In this document: in pieces, positions 53,655 to 64,000 of the stretch
Numbering within the stretch: position 1 is the stretch's first letter
How the letters are laid out: each line of letters begins with the position of its first letter
Source: Fragum whitleyi
Taxonomy: Eukaryota; Mollusca; Bivalvia; Cardiida; Cardiidae
DNA length: 64,000 bases
Reading direction: 5' to 3'
NCBI GenBank assembly: GCA_948146395.1
Contig: OX411552.1
Location: forward strand, 11,365,686-11,429,685
Position numbers and translations under genes: made by a program
Notes under the pieces: generated by a model
Databases searched by the model: none
What the model saw: only the letters and a program-made list of their open reading frames with translations
What the model was told of the DNA's origin: nothing

Positions 53655-54640
53655 TATTTTTTGCACCCATGAAGTTTCATGATCCTAGCTATTATACTTT
53701 TAGAAATATACTCCGGACAAGATTCTAGTATGAAAAACAACAATGGGCAATAACTCAAAAAATAGGCCAGGTAGAATTATGGCTCTTGTACACTGCACTC
53801 CCCCTTGATGACATCTATACACCCATGAAGTTTCATGATCCTAGCTATTATACTTTGACAGTGTATTCCGGACAAGATTAAAGTCTGAAAAACAACAAAG
53901 GACAATAACTCAAAAAATAGGTCAGGTAGAGTTGAGGTTCTTGTGCACTGCACTCCTCCTTGGTGAGATCTATACACCCATGCAGTTTCATGATCCTAGC
54001 TATTATACTTTTAGAGATATACTCCGGACAAGATTCAAGTCTGAAAAACAACAAAGGGCAATAACTCAAAAAATAGGCCAGGTAGAGTTATGGTTCTTGT
54101 GCACTGCACTCCCCCTTGGTGAGATCAATACACCCATGAAGTTTCATGATCCTAGCTATTATACTTTTAGAGATATACTCCGGACAAGATTCTAGTATGA
54201 AAAACAACAAAGGGCAATAACTCAAAAATAGGCCAGGTAGAGTTATGGTTCTTGTGCACTGCACTCCCCCTTGGTAAAATCTATACACTCATGAAGTTTC
54301 ATGATCCTAGCTATAATACTTTAAGAGATATACTCCGGACAAGATTCAAGTCTGAAAAACAACAAAGGGCAATAACTCAAAAAATAGGCCAGGTAGAGTT
54401 ATGGTTCTTGTGCATTACACTCTCCCTTGGTGAGATTCATACACCCATGAAGTTTCATGATCCTAGCTATAATACTTTAAGAGATATACTCCGGACAAGA
54501 TTCAAGTCTGAAAAACAACAAAGGGCAATAACTCAAAAAATAGGCCAGGTAGAGTTATGGTTCTTGTGCACTGCACTCCCCCTTGGTGAGAACTATACAC
54601 CCATGAAGTATCATGATCCTAGCTATTATACTTTTAGATA
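53655..54640. repeat. Tandem array, 155-156-bp unit, about six copies
   Basis: ATGAAGTTTCATGATCCTAG recurs at 53669, 53825, 53980, 54135, 54291, 54447 and 54603. Each unit also has ATACTCCGGACAAGATTC, GAAAAACAACAAAGGGCAAT and GGTTCTTGTGCACTGCACTC. The copies are highly similar. Because 156 is a multiple of 3, some frames stay open across units, giving repetitive ORFs on both strands. Confidence 0.9.
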
Positions 54641-55126
54641 AAACAAACGATCCAACTCCGAAGCAAACAATGAAAAGCCGTTTTTGGTAACGATTTACCT
54701 TTGTGATTACACGAGCCTTTATTTCCATTACCTTGTTGCAAGTATACTGAAAGACAAAGAAAACGCACCAGAAAAAAATGCACAAATTTAATTAAATAAT
54801 CATTTTTTCTCTCGTATCTTTCCCTGTCGCTTTTCAACCTTTAAAGGAAATAGTTGACAAAGAATGTCAATACAAATCTTTCGACATTGCAGTTTATTTG
54901 TTCGGTATTTTATATGGCCATCTTTTTCATATTCTACTACATGCATTTCAAAAAACAGACAGGACCCTGAACATGTCAATTTATGTCGGTTTTTCAGATA
55001 ATTTATGTCAGGCAAGGCAGAATGACCAATTATTAGAAACAAAAATGCTGCAAAAAGTGTGCGTCTGTGAAGTCTGGCAAGGATCCACATCATCCCACTT
55101 CAAGATGTCTTTCTCATGACGCGGAA
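54641..55126. other. No gene seen
   Basis: Frames of 67-97 codons on both strands (54634-55119), with no domain recognised. Confidence 0.3.
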
Positions 55127-55620
55127 TAGTTAATAATAACGTGAAATTGACAAGGTGAATTATTTTAGAATGAGTTGGAAATGAAAATGAATGATAGAGT
55201 TTTGAGTGAAATTAAAGGGTGGCAATCCAATATTGCTAATTTTGTTCAGGATGAACAAAAATAGTGATATTTTTACCTCCCTTTAATAAAATATGCATAC
55301 TGATTACATAGATAGCTCCCTAATATTTCAGGAACCAATCATGCGTTTATAATCCAACCTATGTCAGTGAAATCGCTATTTTGTTCCAGCTATATTCAGT
55401 TTATATGTAGTATTTGATCCTATCGTTTTTAGTCATTTGAGCGTTTTTGAATGGTTTGAGTAAGTGTTTAAAAGTAATGAATGAATGAATGAATGAATGA
55501 ATGAATGAATGAATGAATGAATGAATGAATGAATGAATGAATGAATGAATGAAGAGATGAGTGAGCGATTAAAAATGATTTTAATTGAGACGAATGTCAA
55601 TTTCACGGTGTTATTAACTG
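55127..55620 (-). mobile_element. MITE family A with microsatellite expansion (A14)
   Basis: Left TAGTTAATAATAACGTGAAA and right TGTCAATTTCACGGTGTTAT with TAACTG plus TA. Central TAATTTTGTTCAGGATGAAC. A (GAAT)n run at 55476-55552 replaces the family's GGAATGAATGAATTGAGC region and accounts for its greater length. Confidence 0.8.
55476..55552. repeat. (GAAT)n microsatellite
   Basis: About 19 uninterrupted copies of the tetranucleotide, apparently expanded from a GAATGAATGAA seed present in other family-A copies. Confidence 0.95.
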
Positions 55621-55862
55621 TACAACATATCTAAACGTGCATAAAGAGCAGAAATACATACGTTGTGTTTCACAGCAGATAATATGTGCAAATTGTATCC
55701 CTGGGTGGCCTATCATCAAAACCTGTAATTTAGAGTTATCCACAATTGGTAAGGAATATCGTGTGTAATGTGATTTGTTCACAGAATATCAACGGTAAAT
55801 CACTGCACGTTTAATAATAGTACACTTGCCTTGTCATAGTTGCATTCAGTGTTCAATATAAC

Positions 55863-56148
55863 CAGCCGCTGTCATAGCGCATTTGGTAGCGCGTCTGACT
55901 GTCAATCTAGAGGTCCAGGATTCGATCCACGACTGCGGCACTCATTCTTTCCGGCTTTTCGTCTCTAACCAATGGGTTGATAATCGTACACCTATGTGAG
56001 ATAGCAGCTGGGGGCTGGAAAAGAATTTAGTGGTTGTAATGGTGAGAGAAATACCAGGAATCCATTGTTAGGTGCTCCAGCAGTCGCGATATAACTGGAA
56101 AAAATGTTGAAAGTGTCTTTACACTCCATTCAATCAATCATTCAATAT
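55863..56148 (+). mobile_element. tRNA-derived SINE (S4)
   Basis: The head has TAGCGCATTTGGTAGCGC (A-box) and GGTCCAGGATTCGATCC (B-box). The body has TGATAATCGTACACCTATGT, ATACCAGGAATCCATTGTTA and TGCTCCAGCAGTCGCGATAT. The tail is degenerate. The head looks like the 5' portion of a tRNA, but the complete molecule is a SINE. Confidence 0.75.
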
Positions 56149-56319
56149 AACCAATGACTGAACTAAAAAAGTAACCAGTTCTTTAAGACTTAGACCCAAG
56201 GTTATAAAACTTATTCTTTACTCTACTGAGAATTTAGTCAAACTTTAATATAGGGATGAGTGTCTTTTTCACTGCGTTTAATGGGGTATAAAGTGCAATT
56301 GCCTTAGCACATGGCAAAT

Positions 56320-56415
56320 AACGCCCGTAGGGAAGAATGAAATGGTAGTACTGATGTGAGACATACCAGGAATCCATTGTTAGGTGCTCCAGCCGCGGCG
56401 GTATTACTGAATGAT
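56320..56415 (+). repeat. SINE 3' fragment (S5)
   Basis: GAGACATACCAGGAATCCAT and TAGGTGCTCCAGCCGCGGCG match the S1/S4 3' part. The 5' part is missing. A family-P-like end lies at ~56200. Confidence 0.45.
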
Positions 56416-56496
56416 TTTTGAAAACCCCAGTCAAAAAAAACTTTCTTCGAGGGCGTCACAATGTGGGGTTGCCGTGGAATGGGTTAAATTTGGCTT

Positions 56497-56920
56497 CAGT
56501 AAGAAACATCGTGAAATCGACATTTACCTTGATCAAAACTATTCCTAATCGTTCGCTCAGCGCTCTATTCATTCATTCCAAACACTCACTCAAACCAATC
56601 AAAAACGCTCCGAAATGGTAAAAGTCAATTCGAAATCGTTCATAACGATCAACATTTCATTGAAATCGGTCCAATTATTCGACGGGTTTTTTTTGTGTGT
56701 GTAGATTTGAAAACGTTTGATTACTACGTAAAGACACACAAATTGGAAAGTACGTAGATTTTTATAAGGGAGGTTATAAATATCGCTAATTTTGTCCAAC
56801 TTGGACGAATTAGCGATATTGATTTACTTCCCTTGAATTTCATTCACAACCCACTCCACACACTCATTCCATATCATTCCGAAATCATTTAACCTGTCAA
56901 CTTCACGATGTTCTTAACTC
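56497..56920 (+). mobile_element. MITE family A (A15)
   Basis: Left CAGTAAGAAACATCGTGAAA, right TCAACTTCACGATGTTCTTA. Hairpin AATATCGCTAATTTTGTCC/GGACGAATTAGCGATATT near 56780-56820. Confidence 0.75.
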
Positions 56921-56922
56921 TA

Positions 56923-57357
56923 AGAATGTACGAAAGAAGGAGAGGCGATACATAATTTAGGGATTATATTGACAAAAACAGCGCTTTAATTTCAATTTTG
57001 ATTTCCGACTGCAATAATAGCATATCAAAAACCCATCTAAATCCATTTATCCATTTAACTTCTACCCCAAGACAGGATCAAGGGGGCATCCCGTCACAAA
57101 ATGATGGATTAAGGGACAATATTTGCATAATTTAATTACTTAAAGACATCCAATATTTCGACTAATGGGATGTTTAATCACCTAACATATGTTTGGATTA
57201 TAAACTATAATTGAAAAAGATGAATTTACATATTTTATACGGTCGAATCTATTGTTGGGCTGATTTGTTGATAGTTCGTTCTGTCAACTGTCAAAGTTGT
57301 CAGTCTATTTCATCAACATATCTACCAGTCTATCAGAAAATGGGATACGTACAGGTA
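56923..57357. other. No gene seen
   Basis: A local palindrome GTTCGTTCTGTCAACTGTCAAAG near 57274 is weak. Otherwise anonymous. Confidence 0.3.
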
Positions 57358-57787
57358 CAGCTAGAAAAGTCGTGATATTGACAAGTTTGACGATTTTTGA
57401 ATGATTCCTGAATTAAATTGAATGAGTGTATGGAGCGAGTTTTGAATGATTTTCATGGAGGTTAAAACATAATCACTAATTTTGCCTAATTGGACAAAAT
57501 TAGCGATATCATTTACCTCCCTTTAATAAAATCTACGCATTTGTCTGATTTTGAGTCTTCACGTTCAATTCAGTCGCTTAAAATCAATATCCGCAGATAA
57601 AATTATGCAATTATTCGATCGATTTGATTGGAAAATTGATTATTTTGAACAATTTCGAAGCGTTCTTGAACAATTTCGATATCGAGAGATTTGATTGAAT
57701 GTTTTGAATGAATGAATTGAGCTCCGAGCGAGTGATTGTGAATGGTTTTGATCGAGATGGGTGTCAATTTCACGATCCTTTTTGCTG
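57358..57787 (-). mobile_element. MITE family A (A16)
   Basis: TA-flanked. Left CAGCTAGAAAAGTCGTGATA, right TGTCAATTTCACGATCCTTT with TTGCTG. Core ACTAATTTTGCCTAATTGGA/CAAAATTAGCGATATC and TTACCTCCCTTTAATAAAAT. Confidence 0.75.
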
Positions 57788-57819
57788 TAAACGCATGCTT
57801 TGAAATGATGATAAGCTCG

Positions 57820-58217
57820 AGAAATAAAGTTAAATTATCATTTGATAAACTCACCGCCTAAACAGTGAAGTTATCAAAAACTCACATCCCCTTTCGTTTA
57901 TTTCAACTTATCTGAGTTCATCTAAGCGGAGCCCAATAAATGACGTAGCTTTAAACGTTGAATAGCATCCATGTGTAAAATGAGTAAATCAAGTCAATTT
58001 GTCCGAAGATTTTCACGTTTCGTCCCATTTTTGATATAGAATAACCGTTTGTTTTTTCGCGAAAAATCGACAAATTATTCTTATTATTGTTTCCGTTAAC
58101 AACAAAAGCAAGTGACAGCCACTCGTTAAAATATAGGTTTTGTTGTCCAGTCCACCCAGTTGGAAGTGGGTAGCAGTGGTTAGAAAACATTGCCTTTCTC
58201 CCTGTGCAGGATAAGAT
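57820..58217. repeat. Dispersed repeat family N (N2)
   Basis: TTATCATTTGATAAACTCACC, CAGTGAAGTTATCAAAAAC, AATGACGTAGCTTTAAACGTTG and CGAAGATTTTCACGTTTCGTC parallel the segment at 16095-16300. The open frames here cross repeats and are not supported. Confidence 0.4.
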
Positions 58218-58487
58218 CTGGAATGAGTTGGGACGACAGTGGCAAAAAGAGTCATTCGACCCTTTGTCGTGTTATCCTCGAGTAAAAAAAAATATTCTGG
58301 GATGTGCGAAATATGTCGACCAGGGTCGAAACTTTTAGCCACGAACGAATTTTCTGAATCTAGAATTATCATATTACATTCCAATGTCATATACACCTTA
58401 AAGTTGGCCTTTGCTGCATCCAATCAATTTTCCAAATACATATTTCACGGAGTTCCCAGATAGACCCTTTTTGCTTGGCGGGTCACA
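58218..58487. mobile_element. MITE family L (L4)
   Basis: The right end CAGATAGACCCTTTTTGCTT with GGCGGGTCACA matches L3. The left end GTGGCAAAAAGAGTC is eroded. Confidence 0.5.
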
Positions 58488-58612
58488 TATACGTATGTTC
58501 TCTCCTGTCCCTAATTGGTTGTTATTGTACAACGAATCACGCCTTGATCTCACGTGATTGAGATCGAATGGCATTTTGTTGTCTTATTTATTAATTTGTT
58601 AAAGGCTTTAGT

Positions 58613-58840
58613 TTAACCCTTTCCTGTGTTACAAAATTTTGCACCTGTCCAAATTCAAAGGTTTTGCAGACGAAAATTAAAGTGGATTTAATTTGAAAAA
58701 TAACCATTCTGTAGGGTAGAAAATAGTGTGGAAAAAGAAGAAATTGCTTGTCAGAAGCAATTTCTTCTTTTTTCACAATGTTTTCTCAATCATAAAATCA
58801 CAGGCACGTAAAAAGCAGGGATTAAACAGCAAAGGGTTAA
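58613..58840 (+). mobile_element. piggyBac-like MITE family B (B4)
   Basis: TTAA at 58613-58616 and 58837-58840. Left CCCTTTCCTGTGTTACAAAA, right AAACAGCAAAGGG. Perfect internal hairpin GAAGAAATTGCTT/AAGCAATTTCTTC. 228 bp. Confidence 0.85.
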
Positions 58841-59390
58841 AGGCAATGGAAAGAGCCATCTATATAAGATAAAGTAAAATTTCTTTTATTAAAGTGACAG
58901 TGTATAAACATGTTACATAATAATTTACAAATACAAAATTAGAAATCCACCACACCCGGTCCGAACGAGCCAGTAAGTCACATGTATAAGTTTTTAAATT
59001 CGTTTATATGTACTTAAATGTTTTGAACACATTTACGTACAGAAGTGCTTTAAATTATATTTTTGAAAACCATTTATCAATATTTCTCAAAACCATTTAT
59101 CACAACATTCAATTAATACACGAATTCAATTTAAGAAAACGTCGAAATGACAGATTTTACATTAAATTAGATTTAAATATTATCTCTTACAAGGCATCGA
59201 GTTTCTTTAGACATGGATTTGCTTGTCATGTGGAATCTCCTTAACTTTTTGTCTCTTTTTTTTTTCAAACTCTAAATGGCAATAGTCGGCTAAATAGTAG
59301 TACACGTACCTATAACTTGAAATAGAAAACACTAGTTTTTGGCCGCCCACTAACGACATGGTATGTTCCAAACGTCACATATATAGCATA
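58841..59390. other. No gene seen
   Basis: A 78-codon frame at 59008-59244 has no recognisable motif. Confidence 0.3.
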
Positions 59391-59770
59391 CAGTTAAGAA
59401 CATCGTGAAATTGACGAGTTGCATGACGTTTGAATGATTTCTGTATAATATTAAATGAAAATGTGGAGTGAATTTAAAATGCAGTTTAAGGGAGATAATT
59501 CACTATCGCTTATTGCGTCCAAATTGGACGAAATAAGCGATATTGTTACCTCGCTTTAAAATTTCGACGTACTTTTCAATTTGTGTGTCTGCAAGTAGCT
59601 ATCGGAGGCTCTTAAATCCACAATATTCAAAAAATCTAGGAATAATTTGATCCATTTCAATGAAATGTTCGTTGGTCTGAACAATTTCGCATTGTTTTTA
59701 ACAATTTCGGAGCGTTTTTTAATTGATGGGGTAAGTGTTTGGAATGAATAAACGGAGCGCTTAGTGTATT
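59391..59770 (-). mobile_element. MITE family A, right-truncated (A17)
   Basis: Left TA + CAGTTAAGAACATCGTGAAA is perfect. Variant core ATCGCTTATTGCGTCCAAAT/TTGGACGAAATAAGCGATAT, as in A7. The copy stops after GGAGCGCTTAGTG, before the right terminus. Confidence 0.7.
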
Positions 59771-60049
59771 CCAAACTATGAATATGCAACATACTCCTGC
59801 AACTTTAGGAAATAACATTTGTTCATTCTGTGAAAATATTGCTGAAAAACACGGGCATATTTTTAACATTTTGCTTTGTTTTTCAGCATCCCCTGTTCAT
59901 GAACGATGAGTCATCGACGGCATTTTATGAACTAAAATAACATTGACAGTGAGACAGGATTAATTGCCATTATAATACGATGGCGTAAAAACGCATGCAC
60001 GAAATAAGAATAAAATACAGAGAACTTTATTCACAATAAAATTCATATG
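59771..60049. other. No feature seen
   Basis: Anonymous sequence. Confidence 0.3.
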
Positions 60050-60170
60050 GCATGGGTTTTACTAGGTACGAAGATAGCTTCGCCCATTTATAATACTCAA
60101 CGTCATCGTTGATGCTTTTGACGTCATATGATCCACGTGCTAAATGACGCACTTCATTTTCTGTGAAATT
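60050..60170. repeat. Family H-related fragment
   Basis: CAACGTCATCGTTGATGCTT, TGACGTCATATGATCCACGT and GCTAAATGACGCACTTCATT parallel H1 near 23330-23410, with many changes. Confidence 0.4.
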
Positions 60171-60304
60171 CTCCCAACATCAATATCATAACTTGTTCAT
60201 CATTTTACATTAAGAAGAATGTTATAAATGTATTTTACACCCAAAAAAGGGTAATAAAACTAGTTCTAGGCTTGTGATCGTGTTATAATGGATATAATTT
60301 AATT

Positions 60305-60460
60305 TTTGTGTTGATGTGTCCATGCATTAAGTCTGATGGGAGAGGATTTATAATTATTATGAAAGCAAAATCCTCGGATTCTGTCCCCGGATTTTACATT
60401 TAGCACAATTCCTCCCCCATTCGACTTTATTCATGGACACATCAACGCGAAAAATGAAAT
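60305..60460. repeat. Inverted repeat element (family Q)
   Basis: TGTTGATGTGTCCATGCATT at the left and AATGCATGG-type inverse CATGGACACATCAACGC at the right; inner AGGATTTATAATTATTATGA and GATTTTACATTTAGC are unpaired. The inner stem AAAATCCTCGGATTCTGTCC/CCCGGATTTT is also present. Confidence 0.45.
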
Positions 60461-61124
60461 TATTTCATAAATATCACCCATAAATGACCGGCAATATTAT
60501 CAGTTCCGTAAATACACGACATTGTTAATCATATTAGGGCCTTATTATAAGGTTAATTCACATTTTTGAAGGCGTTAACATTTCCAGAGACCCGAAAAAT
60601 TGGTTAACCCCCGAGTGCTTTGCATTCAGGCGTCAAAGCTTTTTGGGGGTTTCAGCAAATGCTAAGGCCTGAAAAAAGTTAATTGGCGCTATTATTGCAT
60701 AAAAAGCAAGACTTGAGTATTTATTCAAACAGAAATAGCAAAATAATTCATGGGAACGTTCAAAACTAGCCCCCAAAAACTATGTGTCGAAAAAATTGCG
60801 TTATGCACTGCGCAGTCACTTTTTAAAGCGACGTTGCTTGGTTTATTAATGACGTCATAAAAAATTAACGCGAGAATAGGATCGACGTCTTTATTTATGC
60901 TTTGTATTATTGTCAGGCAAATAGAAACTGATAAAGTGTATAGGCCTTGACCGAGGATATTTAGATTAAAAAAAAAGCCGGGCGTTAACGGCATGAGAAT
61001 TTACATATTAATCCACGTTTTTTCCCGTTAACGCCCGCATTTTATCCATTAACGTTTGCCTTTTACGAACCGAAAACGTACATTTTATGCAATAATGAAG
61101 ATTGACTTATTACTTTTGTCCTAC
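60461..61124. other. No gene seen; old inverted-repeat debris
   Basis: CTATTATTGCATAAAA near 60690 and TTTTATGCAATAATG near 61083 are inverted; GGGCGTTAACGG and CCGTTAACGCCC flank 60980-61036. The minus-strand 89-codon frame at 60725-60994 lies within this structure and is unsupported. Confidence 0.35.
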
Positions 61125-61186
61125 ACAATCAATTTCTTATTCTGAAATAATTCTAAAATTATTAACCTTGTCAGTTTCAGGATGCT
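61125..61186 (+). repeat. MITE family A right-end fragment (A18)
   Basis: CAATTTCTTATTCTGAAATA, ACCTTGTCAGTTTCAGGATG matches the last ~60 bases of plus-orientation family A. It is cut by D2. Confidence 0.45.
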
Positions 61187-61328
61187 TTAAGGTAGTGGAA
61201 CCGTATAGATCGGCATCGTTTTATATCCTCTAACTGTGTTAACCGAGGTTTCATTAGGAAACCTCGATCAACAATGTGAAAGAGCATGATTTCGAAATGA
61301 TACGGAACTATTTTGGGTCCACTACCTT
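61187..61328. mobile_element. Short palindromic MITE family D (D2)
   Basis: TTAAGGTAGTGGAACCGTAT and GGGTCCACTACC are inverted ends. Inner GTTAACCGAGGTTTCATTAG/GAAACCTCGATCAAC. The left TTAA is kept; the right is lost. Confidence 0.6.
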
Positions 61329-61788
61329 TTTCTATTATTTGCAGCCTTTAGATTTACAATATTTTGACAGCATTTGGGTGATTGTGAAGATTGATAAATC
61401 TATAAATGATTGATTCAATATAATAGACGAATTAATACTATTTTCAATATAGTGGAACCCTCTGCTATACAAAGCGTATAAAACATGTATTAACATACAC
61501 GTAGAATATGAAAGAAAACGAAATGGACGAGTTGATTTATACGCATTCTATTTATTTAAGACATTAAGACACTAAATATTTCGTTAATTTGTAAAGAAGT
61601 GAAATTTACGTGTCAAATTGATATCATTTAAATTGATCCGCGAGTTTTTACCATATGGAAAATATCAGTTTACGAAGAATTTCTGTCAGCTCCCCATTAC
61701 GTTTTATTAGGTTTGGGGCTCTTTCTTCGAGATAATTACAGCTTTAAAAGCAATACCAACAATATAACATCGCAACCTACGCGGTGAA
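61329..61788. other. No feature seen before a candidate exon
   Basis: AT-rich sequence. CTTTAAAAGC near 61742 is a weak TATA-like word upstream of the candidate ATG at 61789. Confidence 0.3.
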
Positions 61789-61855
61789 ATGGGCGTGGCT
61801 CGCATCAAATTCGATACGAAATTCGGCAACTTCAGCGACGATTGTGGCTCAAAAG
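61789..61855 (+). CDS. Candidate first coding exon of an unknown gene
   Basis: ATG at 61789 opens MGVARIKFDTKFGNFSDDCG and runs to a donor AAAAG|GTATGA (phase 1). Of 22 codons, 14 end in G or C, unusual for the AT-rich surroundings. No continuing exon with a matching phase was found before 64000, so any gene would extend beyond the window or be mis-called. Chance occurrence is quite possible. Confidence 0.2.
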
Positions 61856-62185
61856 GTATGATTATGTTAAATTGTGAAACATATATCCCTGGGTAGAAGC
61901 TGACAAAGTGTGAAAAAACATATGTTCTCAGATCGGGAAAACATGCGTTTTCGCGGCTAGGTTTCCTTTTTAAATGGAATTAATGGGTTATAACAAACAC
62001 GAAACGCTCAGGAAACGCAGACATATTATATGACAGACATATTTCGCGTTCAGGATAATGAAACGCTTTTGAGCGCCTTGCTCTTGAAATATGCATTAGA
62101 AATGTTGGTGAATTTACGTCTAGTGTTGTAAGTAATTATAGATATTTACAAAAGTGTTGCGATGAGCCCTCGATATTTCATTTGG
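61856..62185. other. No gene seen
   Basis: Anonymous sequence between the candidate exon and a SINE. Confidence 0.3.
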
Positions 62186-62395
62186 GTTTGTTTGTATAGG
62201 GGTTAACAACGCTTTTAACAATTTTTCAGTTATATCGCTAAGGCGGGAGCACCTATCCACGAATTCCAGGAATTCAATAGTCAATAATCATCAACCTATT
62301 TGTAGGAGACAAAAAGTCGGAAAGGTTAAGCGCGGCCGTCGGGGGTCGAAACCCGTACCTTAGAATGATAGTCCGACGCGCTTCCACTGCAAATT
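62186..62395 (-). mobile_element. tRNA-derived SINE (S6)
   Basis: Minus strand: B-box-like GGTTTCGACCCC, CGGCCGCGCTTAACC, AATAGGTTGATGATTATTGA, GATAGGTGCTCCCGCC and a terminal AGCGTTGTTAACCCC. Diverged copy of S1. Confidence 0.6.
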
Positions 62396-63212
62396 ATTTT
62401 TGGTCAACAACGTACCATGTATGATCATAAATGTAACATTTCGTAGGCACTGTATTAGTTATACGGTTTCCTGGCGGGATATATGACGATTAGTTCTCGG
62501 CTGGAAAAAATGATGTCACCCGACTGTGTGTGACCCGAGCCGTAGGGGAGGGTTGACATCATTGTTATTGCCGCAAATAAATAGTCGTATACCCAGGTTA
62601 TAAACAGTATTCTACGCATTTATTACTTTTCGAAGTTTTAGACTAAATATCTGCCTTTTGCCTATATAAGGTTCATGAGACCCAATTTTAAGGGCACTTC
62701 AGTGGCCGAGAAAAAGCAGTATGTCCAGGTATGTTATATATCAAAAGAAGGTATCCATGAGTACAAGCAGTTAAGCAACATAGGACCGCCGTAGCTATAG
62801 CGGTATGGCCAAAACATCGTGGAAAAGGCATAGGGTTTTTGAATTGGATTGGGTTAGAACTGGCCCTTTAAGTCGCTTAATTAAATCAATCTTAAATTCG
62901 GGTTTCGATTTTGAATTTTACAGTTAGGAGGTTTATTTCATTCTTTGAACGGGTTGTTCTTATTTTCGTTCATTTACTTTTTACATGTTATCCATGACAA
63001 TTCAGAAAAAATATTGAAAGAGCCAATATATTCTTTCTACAATACGGTTTTTATCGAAAAACAGATTTCAAATTGATTTTAAGATACAGTACTCGCTAAG
63101 TACATGGCTACAACTTGATAAAGATGGATTTAAGTAGTTTTCGACGCCCAAACGACGATATATATTTTGTACCCCATCACGAATTGAAGCTATCCGAGAA
63201 ATGAAAACAGAA
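62396..63212. other. No supported gene
   Basis: Contains CCTATATAAGG at about 62658 next to an ATG and a GTATGT donor-like site, judged insufficient (see rejected items). Otherwise anonymous. Confidence 0.3.
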
Positions 63213-63396
63213 ACCAACTGAGTACGACTGCGTAAAATGTGCTGACTATAGAAAAATGGTTGAAAGGAATAAAGGCGGGCTTGGAGAATTAGTCAGCTTT
63301 AAAGATACTGAATCGTTAGTGAGATTTCTCCTTTCCTTAAAAATTACCACAGAACAATATACAGACACGATACTATTTCATTGTGATAACTTTTAA
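63213..63396 (+). pseudogene. Possible coding remnant or exon of unknown identity
   Basis: After GAAAACAG (acceptor-like) a frame reads KPTEYDCVKCADYRKMVERN, then LGELVSFKDTESL, continuing to TAA near 63396. A donor-like TTA|GTGAGA lies inside, near 63319. Just upstream, another frame reads TPSRIEAIREMKTETN, which could be the same gene after a frameshift. No family recognised. Low confidence. Confidence 0.15.
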
Positions 63397-63837
63397 CTAT
63401 CACGATAAACTAAAGATTTCTAGAAATTTTATCTAGATAGTATGGTGGCATGAATCTGCAACAAAACTTTACGAAAAAACCTTATTGATAGACAGCCTAA
63501 AAATGGCAACTACTATTTAAATAGGCCATTTTTGCACTTTTGGTTTGATAGGAAATTGCCAAAGCCGAGTAAATCAATCATCTAAATGCTACTAGTCAAT
63601 AATTTTTAATGGACCAAGGGATTGAACTCTTGTGATTATAAAGGTTACTTTTAGTATTGATGAACTCCCCTGTTTACACATGTATCTTGCTATATTACCT
63701 AGTAATCGTAAATCAGATTAATATAAATGGCTTTCATTATATTTTGTCAGAAACTCTTTCAAAAAGGTGATATAAATCAAACATTTTTCCACATAATTAT
63801 GAGCTTGCACACGTTTACTCGAGCACTTCGCAAAGAT
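63397..63837. other. No feature seen
   Basis: AT-rich anonymous sequence. Confidence 0.3.
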
Positions 63838-63890
63838 TCTGGCCAGCCAGTGCATCCGCACAGACTGGCCAGGGTCTTCACAATTAGCTA
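63838..63890. repeat. Hairpin related to 2520-2570
   Basis: TCTGGCCAGCCAGTGCATCC and GCACAGACTGGCCAGGGTCT form a stem, with the same CAAAGA...CTAGATAAG surroundings as the 2470-2722 inverted repeat. Confidence 0.45.
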
Positions 63891-64000
63891 GATAAGGTAT
63901 AAACTCGTCTTTAGACGACCAGCAAATATTTTATTAAATCATATTGCGCACAGGATCATGTACTTTTTATCAAATGAACCTCTACATGTATTTAGGTAGT

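Noticed and set aside
53932..54641. Repetitive ORFs across the 155-bp array
   Set aside because: Open frames recur on both strands because the unit is 156 bp; no coding signature.
55863..55940. tRNA gene
   Set aside because: A- and B-boxes are present, but the sequence continues into a SINE body shared with 4071, 26033 and 62186, and the acceptor stem does not close.
62655..62725. TATA box plus short first exon (ATG near 62671, donor GTATGT)
   Set aside because: The ATG lies closer to the TATA-like word than a normal start site would, and joining in phase with the 61789 candidate exon gives a stop. Probably chance.

Overview
This is an AT-rich, gene-poor, repeat-dense window of animal nuclear DNA. 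A lophotrochozoan, most likely a mollusc, fits best. The reasons are a spliced Iroquois-class homeobox gene whose N-terminus matches invertebrate Iroquois proteins, tRNA-derived SINEs ending in a GCGGCGTTAAAC-type tail, a LINE with an N-terminal 2A-like motif, CCCTAA telomere-type repeats, and a 155-bp tandem repeat carrying the AGGGCAATAACTC word. These points are remembered patterns, not database results. No prokaryotic operons, CRISPR arrays or phage genes were seen.

Layout. Positions 1-9400 hold no convincing gene, only MITE-like inverted-repeat elements, SINEs and unclassified AT-rich DNA. A four-exon Iroquois-like gene lies on the minus strand at 9442-11884 (321 codons), with canonical splice sites and a poly(A) signal close behind the stop. 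A moderately GC-rich, apparently non-repetitive stretch at 12955-13170 is a candidate regulatory region for it. Positions 13.7-30 kb are a mosaic of short inverted-repeat elements: a TA-flanked family (A), a TTAA-flanked ~229-bp family (B), a 9-bp-TSD family (K), an ~800-bp palindrome (H) and large microsatellites. At 30295-34386 sits an apparently full-length non-LTR retrotransposon with an intact 1148-codon ORF and an 11-bp target-site duplication.

Positions 35-41 kb are again MITE-rich. At 41158-48925 lies the most unusual object: a 7.77-kb foldback-type element flanked by a 10-bp direct repeat (GGTAATATGG). It has two ~2.1-kb arms, each of about six ~340-bp tandem units in opposite orientation, around a 3.5-kb GC-rich loop. 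The loop holds a ~470-bp tandem satellite with embedded telomere-type repeats. The element is inserted inside a family-A MITE, which itself abuts another MITE through a shared TA. Positions 49-64 kb contain a 155-bp tandem array (about 53655-54640), more A, B, L and D elements, SINEs, and two weak coding candidates near 61.8 and 63.3 kb.

Only two protein-coding units are well supported: the Iroquois-like regulator and the LINE ORF. Family letters A-Q are my own labels, based on copies compared by eye within this window. All boundaries of degenerate copies are approximate.
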